Assembly (NCBI GenBank): GCA_900128395.1
Contig: LT649895.1
Location: 1-11,814 of the forward strand
DNA length: 11,814 nt
Origin: Stramenopiles sp. TOSAG23-2
Lineage: Eukaryota > Sar
Reading direction: 5' to 3'
The notes beneath the pieces were generated by a model. It had not been told where the DNA came from and made no database searches. It was given only the letters and a program-made list of their open reading frames with translations. Of the stretch, positions 7,891-11,814 are shown one piece after another; the first letter of the stretch is position 1; every line of letters begins with the position of its first letter. Position numbers and translations under genes: made by a program.

Positions 7891-7912
7891 ACCTGTTACC
7901 TTAACCTGTTAC
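7891..7912. repeat. Short direct repeat ACCTGTTAC x2, 13-bp period
   Basis: Two exact 9-bp copies start at 7891 and 7904. A related GTTACC also lies at 7862-7867. This fits a repeated factor-binding motif in the divergent promoter, but no known site is recognised. Confidence 0.4.
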
Positions 7913-7930
7913 TATTACTGTATTGAATTT

Positions 7931-7982
7931 CTCTGGACACCAGAGGCATTCTAATTCCAGGCATTTCCTGGTCCATAAATGG
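7931..7982. repeat. Three consecutive small inverted repeats
   Basis: CTCTGG-ACA-CCAGAG (7931-7945), CCAGG-CATTT-CCTGG (7957-7971) and CCAT-AA-ATGG (7973-7982) follow one another within 52 bp. The first two share CCAG/CTGG half-sites, and AGGCATT is repeated at 7944-7950 and 7959-7965. The cluster is notably less AT-rich than its surroundings. It could be palindromic protein-binding sites or RNA hairpins in a long leader. Confidence 0.5.
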
Positions 7983-8020
7983 AATAAATTGAAATAAATC
8001 TATTAATACGTTTTTTTTTT

Positions 8021-8075
8021 CCGGAGGGCAAGAGGAGGAAGAAAGCCAATGGAAAGCCTGGAAAGCCAGAAAGAA
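8021..8075. repeat. Purine-rich island with GAAAGCC x3
   Basis: GAAAGCC occurs at 8041, 8052 and 8061, embedded in an almost pure G/A stretch directly after a T-run. The base composition stands out from the AT-rich spacer. It may be a promoter element or nucleosome-excluding tract of the DUF2009 gene; nothing more can be said. Confidence 0.4.
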
Positions 8076-8298
8076 GCATCATTTTTTATTTTTTTCTTCT
8101 ATTATAGATGATTTAAAAATATCTTATTAATAAATAATAATAATCTAAATTAAAAATTATTTAAATATAGAATTTAGAAAATATTTGAAAAAGTATATAT
8201 AATACCATTTTGTATATAGTTTTGTTGCAATCACAACACGAACAAGAAAAGCAGAGAAAAGATTTTATATATAGATATATATAGATATATTACTCACA

Positions 8299-10131
8299 AT
8301 GTCATCGCCAGAAGCATCAAATCAAATGGATGATGATGTATCGACTAAAACAAATATTGGTGAAGACGAGATGGTAATGACAGAGGATAATAATAATAAT
8401 AATGCTGATTATTCGTCAAAAATACAAGAAGAGGTGACAAATAACAATAATAACGAGACGTCAAAAGAAGATAATGATGCAATAGCAGAATGGGAAGCAT
8501 CTGCAAAGATGATTGCAGAAAAAGTACAACGTCAACAAGAAGGCAAAGAAACTGCGATGTTGCCAAAGGAACATGAAGATGAATCCTTTTTAACAGTAGA
8601 TGAAATAGCAAAATTATTAGATGCACAACTTGCAGATAATGCAGGAAGTAAAAGTAAATTTGGCTTTTCTTCACGTGCTTCCAATTCCAAAGAAGAGAAA
8701 GAAATGTTGGCAAATTGGTTTTTGGAACGTAGTAAATACATACCTTTACGTTTATCATACGAAGAGAGGAAATATTTACGTCTAGTGAAAGCAACCATGA
8801 ATGGTGCGGAATATACAGATTTAGTCGATGGCAAAACTCATAAATCCGAGCAAAGAAGACAAAATGAAATCGTACGTTGTATTGGTGCTACGTTGACAGG
8901 TTTAGTAACTGCATTGAAACATAGTGTTGGGCAAAAATTAGCTGAAAACAGAAATTTTAGTAAATACAGCGCATCCATACAAAGTATTTTTGAAATCACA
9001 AGGCGTTATAAAATTATGAATCCAGAAAAAATGCGTACAGCATATGGAAAAATGTTGTATTTATTACAAGATTCTAATTCAGAAGCAATTCAACAAGCAT
9101 TGGAAATGACATGTGTGAAGCCAATTAAAAATGTATATGACACATTAGAGGAATTTGAGGCATTGGATATATTGAGAGATCCATATGTTGCAACAGCTAC
9201 AATGGAAATATTACCAGAAAAGAAAACAAGGAATCAAATCCAAAGGGAAATTGCGATGAAAAATAAAGCAAAGAAATACATATGTAGGAAATATGAGAAA
9301 AGAGGCTTAGACAGAGATACTATTGAAAATTGTCTTAATAGTATTTGTGATAATAATAATTATTTAAATAGTAATCGAAAACCCGTTGATCGTATGATAT
9401 ATTATTTGCAAAAATTTTTCAATCCAAAAACAACTGGAAACGACGATCCCTTTAGTTTAGCAATTACAACTGGTGATGGAGAGGCAAGGCTTACACATTC
9501 ACATGAACGGCAATTTAATTATGTTTTACAATCATTAACATTGTGGCGTGAGATTGTAAATGATATGTTTCGTTTATGGTGTAGCGCTGAGCAAGATTTA
9601 TTGGATGAAAATTGTAAATATGTATTGCGTGATACAGGTCAAGGAAAACAACGTGTTCAAGTAGCAAATCGTACTAGTAAAGCTATGCATGGAATACTTT
9701 ATGCCGTGCAACAGCGTAATGGCAATTGTGACGATGGCTGGGTTGGATCAAGTGTTATTCATTTAGGTGATAATAATGTACCAAATGCATTAATGTTTAT
9801 CGATAAATACAATCAAGTATGTAAAATTTTAAATCCAATTGATCAAGCATTACGATATGTTGATATTAACATGGAAGATGATGGATTAAAACAATATATT
9901 AAAACTACATATGGTAGTGCAGAAAAAGCAAAGATAACTGTTTTATGCGATTTTTTCAAAGGTGCATTTGATGGTAGTGGAGGTGACAATTTTTTCGAAG
10001 CTGGTAGTTGTATTGATGGTAGATTAACAAGTGCATGGAATTGGTGTCAACAATTGCCACAAAAAGATTTCTTTCCATTATTTCGATTGTCTGGATTTTT
10101 AGGTTTCGATGGTAGAGAGTTTCAAGAGTAA
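8299..10131 (+). CDS. DUF2009 (UPF0652) family protein
   Basis: A 610-residue protein of the conserved eukaryotic DUF2009 family, whose biochemical function is unknown to me. The N-terminal 100 residues are acidic and low-complexity, with Asn runs at 31-35 and 48-52. The conserved domain spans about 145-605. Signature stretches are RYKIMNPEKMRTAYG (236-250), SHERQFNYVLQSLTLWREI, RDTGQGKQRVQ, GSSVIHLGDNNVPNALMFID (483-502) and FDGSGGDNFFEAGSCIDGR (557-575). The dense conserved Asp/His/Gly motifs suggest an enzyme-like fold, but that is inference. The ATG is preceded by a purine at -3 (CACAATG) and by an AT-rich leader with TATATAGA repeats. Codons 509-610 plus the stop and about 110 bp of 3' flank are repeated in tandem immediately downstream. 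The intact copy is this one; the downstream copy is frameshifted. Confidence 0.9.
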   Translation: MSSPEASNQMDDDVSTKTNIGEDEMVMTEDNNNNNADYSSKIQEEVTNNNNNETSKEDNDAIAEWEASAKMIAEKVQRQQEGKETAMLPKEHEDESFLTVDEIAKLLDAQLADNAGSKSKFGFSSRASNSKEEKEMLANWFLERSKYIPLRLSYEERKYLRLVKATMNGAEYTDLVDGKTHKSEQRRQNEIVRCIGATLTGLVTALKHSVGQKLAENRNFSKYSASIQSIFEITRRYKIMNPEKMRTAYGKMLYLLQDSNSEAIQQALEMTCVKPIKNVYDTLEEFEALDILRDPYVATATMEILPEKKTRNQIQREIAMKNKAKKYICRKYEKRGLDRDTIENCLNSICDNNNYLNSNRKPVDRMIYYLQKFFNPKTTGNDDPFSLAITTGDGEARLTHSHERQFNYVLQSLTLWREIVNDMFRLWCSAEQDLLDENCKYVLRDTGQGKQRVQVANRTSKAMHGILYAVQQRNGNCDDGWVGSSVIHLGDNNVPNALMFIDKYNQVCKILNPIDQALRYVDINMEDDGLKQYIKTTYGSAEKAKITVLCDFFKGAFDGSGGDNFFEAGSCIDGRLTSAWNWCQQLPQKDFFPLFRLSGFLGFDGREFQE

Positions 10132-10244
10132 AAATTTTTTTTATTATAAGGGGAGAGCAAGAGAAAGGGAGTCCAAAAATTAAGTGAATGTGCTTTTGAT
10201 GACATCAGAGAGGAGATTGTTTTTCACTAAACACAATATTAAAA
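9823..10244 (+). repeat. Tandem repeat unit 1 (422 bp): DUF2009 3' end plus 3' flank
   Basis: The parental unit covers codons 509-610, the TAA stop and the 3' flank. It begins with AAAATTTTA, and the same 9 bp reappear at the start of unit 2 (10245) and after unit 2 (10668-10676). This is the expected footprint of duplication through microhomology. Confidence 0.93.
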
Positions 10245-10554
10245 AAAATTTTAAATCCAATTGATCAAGCATTACGATATGTTGATATTAACATGGAAGA
10301 TGATGGATTAAAACAATATATTAAAACTACATATGGTAGTGCAGAAAAAAGCAAAGATAACTGTTTTATGCGATTTTTTCAAAGGTGCATTTGATGGTAG
10401 TGGAGGTGACAATTTTTTCGAAGCTGGTAGTTGTATTGATGGTAGATTAACAAGTGCATGGAATTGGTGTCAACAATTGCCACAAAAAGATTTCTTTCCA
10501 TTATTTCGATTGTCTGGATTTTTAGGTTTCGATGGTAGAGAGTTTCAAGAGTAA
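10245..10554 (+). pseudogene. DUF2009 C-terminal fragment, 5'-truncated and frameshifted
   Basis: This duplicated fragment would encode the last 102 residues of the DUF2009 protein. One extra A near 10345-10350 shifts the frame after the sequence corresponding to TYGSAEK. It has no own start. The ATG at 10333 opens a 73-codon frame only because of the inserted A, and this rejoins the DUF2009 frame up to the TAA at 10552-10554. It carries CIDGRLTSAWNWC but lacks most of the domain, so a working protein is unlikely. Confidence 0.85.
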
Positions 10555-10667
10555 AAATTTTTTTTATTATAAGGGGAGAGCAAGAGAAAGGGAGTCCAAA
10601 AATTAAGTGTGTGTGCTTGTGATGACATCAGAGAGGAGATTGTTTTTCACTAAACACAATATTAAAA
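10245..10667 (+). repeat. Tandem repeat unit 2 (423 bp)
   Basis: A near-identical copy of 9823-10244. Differences seen by eye: one extra A in the A-run near 10345-10350, and three substitutions in the 3' flank (AAGTGAATGTGCTTTTG in unit 1 against AAGTGTGTGTGCTTGTG in unit 2). The coding part otherwise matches. Confidence 0.93.
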
Positions 10668-10820
10668 AAAATTTTATACTTCGTAATATGCATATATACA
10701 GAAATTTTGATTTTTTATATTTTTGCATTCTCCGCGTGTGTCTTCTTGTACTCTTTCTCTCGGAAAAACTTTTGTACGAAAAACCCACGCACACTTTTTT
10801 GTTTTTTATTAAAATTATTT

Positions 10821-10876
10821 TAATAAAATCTTAAACATGACTAGATTGCCTTCTCATTGGTGTTTTCTTTTTCTTC
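10821..10876 (-). repeat. 56-bp direct repeat, displaced copy of the 3' end of the minus-strand gene
   Basis: It matches 10938-10993 exactly, with a 117-bp offset and 61 bp of unrelated DNA between. Read on the minus strand it repeats the last dozen codons (KKKTPMRRQSSHV), the TAA stop and 10 bp of 3' flank. It is not in frame with any upstream coding sequence. Confidence 0.92.
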
Positions 10877-10937
10877 GTGTATTAAACTTGTATTGTTGTG
10901 TTGTTAAAAAAAAAGGCTGTGGGCTAAGTAAAGATAA

Positions 10938-10993
10938 TAATAAAATCTTAAACATGACTAGATTGCCTTCTCATTGGTGTTTTCTTTTTCTTC
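10938..10993 (-). repeat. 56-bp direct repeat, copy inside the minus-strand gene
   Basis: The partner of 10821-10876. This copy holds the C-terminus and stop codon of the basic-protein reading frame, so it is probably the original. Confidence 0.9.
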
Positions 10994-11792
10994 ACCGTGC
11001 TGATATGTTTATACGCAGTAGAACGTTTATTTATCTTACGTGTTGATCCTTTTTTGCTACGAGTAGATGGTGTCGTATTACCACTACGATAACCAGCTGG
11101 CGGCAATTGTGTCACAAATGTATGGCCTTTACCACCACCAGTAGATCGTTTTTTCATCGTAGAAGATCGTCTTGATTTCTTTTTGTTAGAAGTTTGTGTA
11201 CCTAAAATTTCAGAAATACCAGCTGAGCCTCTAAACCCACCAAATGTTATATTGGTATTTTCATCCATCAATGATTCTGTACTATTTGTTCTACTTCTAC
11301 CACCACCATTTTTTCTACTTGATTTACCTTTACCACGTCTATGCTTCATACACACTATTATCAAAATCACTAATATTAGACACATCACTGCTAGATCTTC
11401 TTCTCATATTAGTCTTTCCTGCTATTGTACGACTTCGACCAAAGCTCAATTTTTTCTTCTTATTTGCTTTTGTATTTATTGGTGATGGTGGAAATGGAAA
11501 TTTTGTATTTGAATCTTCAATAACATTATTATTGTTATTATTATTATTATTATTACTATTTTTGTTCTCTACGTTGTTTTTGTCGCGATTGTATGGATGA
11601 TGAAGTAGATGGTTTACGTACATCGTTTTCCTTTTTTTTGTTGTTGTTGGAAGAAGCATTATTAATTTCAGATGGCATTTTCATTTTTAATGACATGTTT
11701 TTTGACTTTCTTATTTTCAATACTTGCATTCCATTGCTTTGAAACCGTGTTTTACGTTGTTTCGTCGTTATCTTTCGTGTTACTTGATCCAT
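10948..11792 (-). CDS. Basic low-complexity protein, coding region split over three frames
   Basis: Three overlapping minus-strand frames form what looks like one protein. The first runs 11792-11556 (starts MDQVTRKITTKQRK, in a CACCATGG context), the second is coding-like from about 11600 to 11339 (ten-residue Asn run, KFPFPPSPINTK, MRRRSSSDVSNISDFDNS), and the third is coding-like from about 11340 to 10948 (Lys/Arg/Ser/Gly-rich, ending QSSHV). All are rich in K, R, S and N, like one disordered basic protein. Each change of frame is +1, as if one base were extra. The first frame ends at AAA-TAG and the second at GCA-TAG. Likely explanations are single-base insertions in the assembly, a decaying gene, or short introns. 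I could not find a GT-AG pair that fits convincingly. The frame is open upstream to the right window edge, so the start may lie outside. No domain is recognised. Its 3' end is duplicated downstream. Confidence 0.5.
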
Positions 11793-11798
11793 GGTGAT

Positions 11799-11814
11799 GA
11801 TGGATGGATGGATG
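11799..11814. repeat. (GGAT)n microsatellite at the right window edge
   Basis: About four ATGG/GGAT tetranucleotide units run to the end of the window, directly upstream of the minus-strand ATG. Read on the minus strand they are CATC repeats and remain open in frame with that gene. Confidence 0.6.

Larger units (their letters stand above)
7588..8298. promoter_or_regulatory. Divergent promoter region between the glycosyltransferase and DUF2009 genes
   Basis: At 711 bp this is the longest region without a plausible gene before the 10.1-10.9 kb gap. It must hold the promoters of both flanking genes. It contains a KpnI-type palindrome followed by CCTATAGG (7821-7832), a 9-bp direct repeat ACCTGTTAC at 7891-7899 and 7904-7912, a cluster of three small inverted repeats (7931-7982), a T-run followed by a purine-rich GC-richer island with GAAAGCC three times (8021-8075), and a TATA-like TATATATAAT at 8194-8203, about 95 bp before the DUF2009 ATG. 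A TATATATAGA microsatellite lies just before the ATG. No ORF here looks coding. Confidence 0.55.
10132..10947. other. Convergent intergenic region made largely of duplicated gene 3' ends
   Basis: Between the DUF2009 stop and the stop of the minus-strand basic-protein gene lie the 3' flank of the DUF2009 gene, its duplicated 3' end, a unique AT-rich stretch (10677-10820) and an extra copy of the 3' end of the minus-strand gene (10821-10876). AATAAA occurs on the plus strand at 10822-10827 and 10939-10944, and on the minus strand as TTTATT at 10805-10810. These may serve as polyadenylation signals, but such hexamers are common in AT-rich DNA. I see no separate gene. Confidence 0.6.

Noticed and set aside
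8345-8834. Two minus-strand frames of 149 and 100 codons opposite the DUF2009 start
   Set aside because: Antisense of a well-supported coding sequence; no motif, and Leu/Tyr runs come from the complement of Asn-coding tracts.
10607-11046. Small plus-strand frames at 10607-10834 and 10837-11046
   Set aside because: They lie in 3' flanks and repeats. The second repeats MTRLPSHWCFLFL only because the 56-bp repeat is read antisense to the minus-strand gene.
11343-11355. 13- to 15-nt GT...AG segment as a mini-intron at the second frame break
   Set aside because: A 13-nt removal would restore the frame, but such short introns are not supported by any other gene here and 15 nt would not restore it.
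11183-11600. Plus-strand frames rich in Leu/Phe/Tyr opposite the split minus-strand gene
   Set aside because: Complement of Asn/Lys/Arg-rich coding DNA; the Leu run is the reverse of the Asn tract, and no upstream start region is evident.
11339-11600. Euplotes-type programmed frameshifting as the firm explanation for the three-frame gene
   Set aside because: TGA acts as a normal stop elsewhere in the window (Euplotes reads it as Cys), genes are linked over 11.8 kb, unlike Euplotes gene-sized chromosomes, and the second break is not AAA-TAR. Kept only as one possibility.

Overview
The window is nuclear DNA from an AT-rich eukaryote with compact, apparently intron-poor genes. Long frames of 500-610 codons run uninterrupted with the standard code, and TGA, TAG and TAA all serve as stops. 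Intergenic gaps are short (26 bp to about 0.8 kb). In-frame AAT/AAC tracts encode asparagine runs in most of the proteins. The gene set (an apoptosis-inducing-factor homologue, a ZNF511-like zinc-finger protein, a myristoylation-type EF-hand-like protein, a secretory-pathway GT-B glycosyltransferase and a DUF2009 protein) fits a unicellular protist. From memory, DUF2009 is found mainly in plants, slime moulds and other protists, so an animal or fungus is less likely. I cannot name the species. I see no rRNA, tRNA, CRISPR array, transposase or bacterial-style operon.

Layout. 2-1783 (+) is an AIF-type oxidoreductase gene cut by the left window edge. 1934-2521 (-) is the ZNF511-like gene. 2673-4403 (+) is a second AIF gene; every stretch of DNA I compared matches the first copy, and its 576-residue protein is identical. 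4505-6028 (+) is the EF-hand-like gene, which converges with a 26-bp gap on the glycosyltransferase gene at 6055-7587 (-). A 711-bp divergent promoter region (7588-8298) separates that gene from the DUF2009 gene at 8299-10131 (+). The 3' end of the DUF2009 gene is repeated in tandem at 10245-10667, with a frameshift. At 10948-11792 (-) lies a basic, low-complexity coding region split over three frames, and 56 bp of its 3' end are duplicated downstream.

The genes do not form an obvious pathway; this looks like ordinary dispersed eukaryotic gene order. The notable property is local duplication. There are three independent direct duplications in under 12 kb. Two of them copy gene 3' ends into the same convergent intergenic interval, and the largest makes an AIF paralogue that has lost a mitochondrial-type presequence. 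I found no convincing new multi-gene system. The strongest leads are the AIF duplication with a changed 5' end, the 3'-end duplications, and an ordered cluster of small hairpins in the divergent promoter region.
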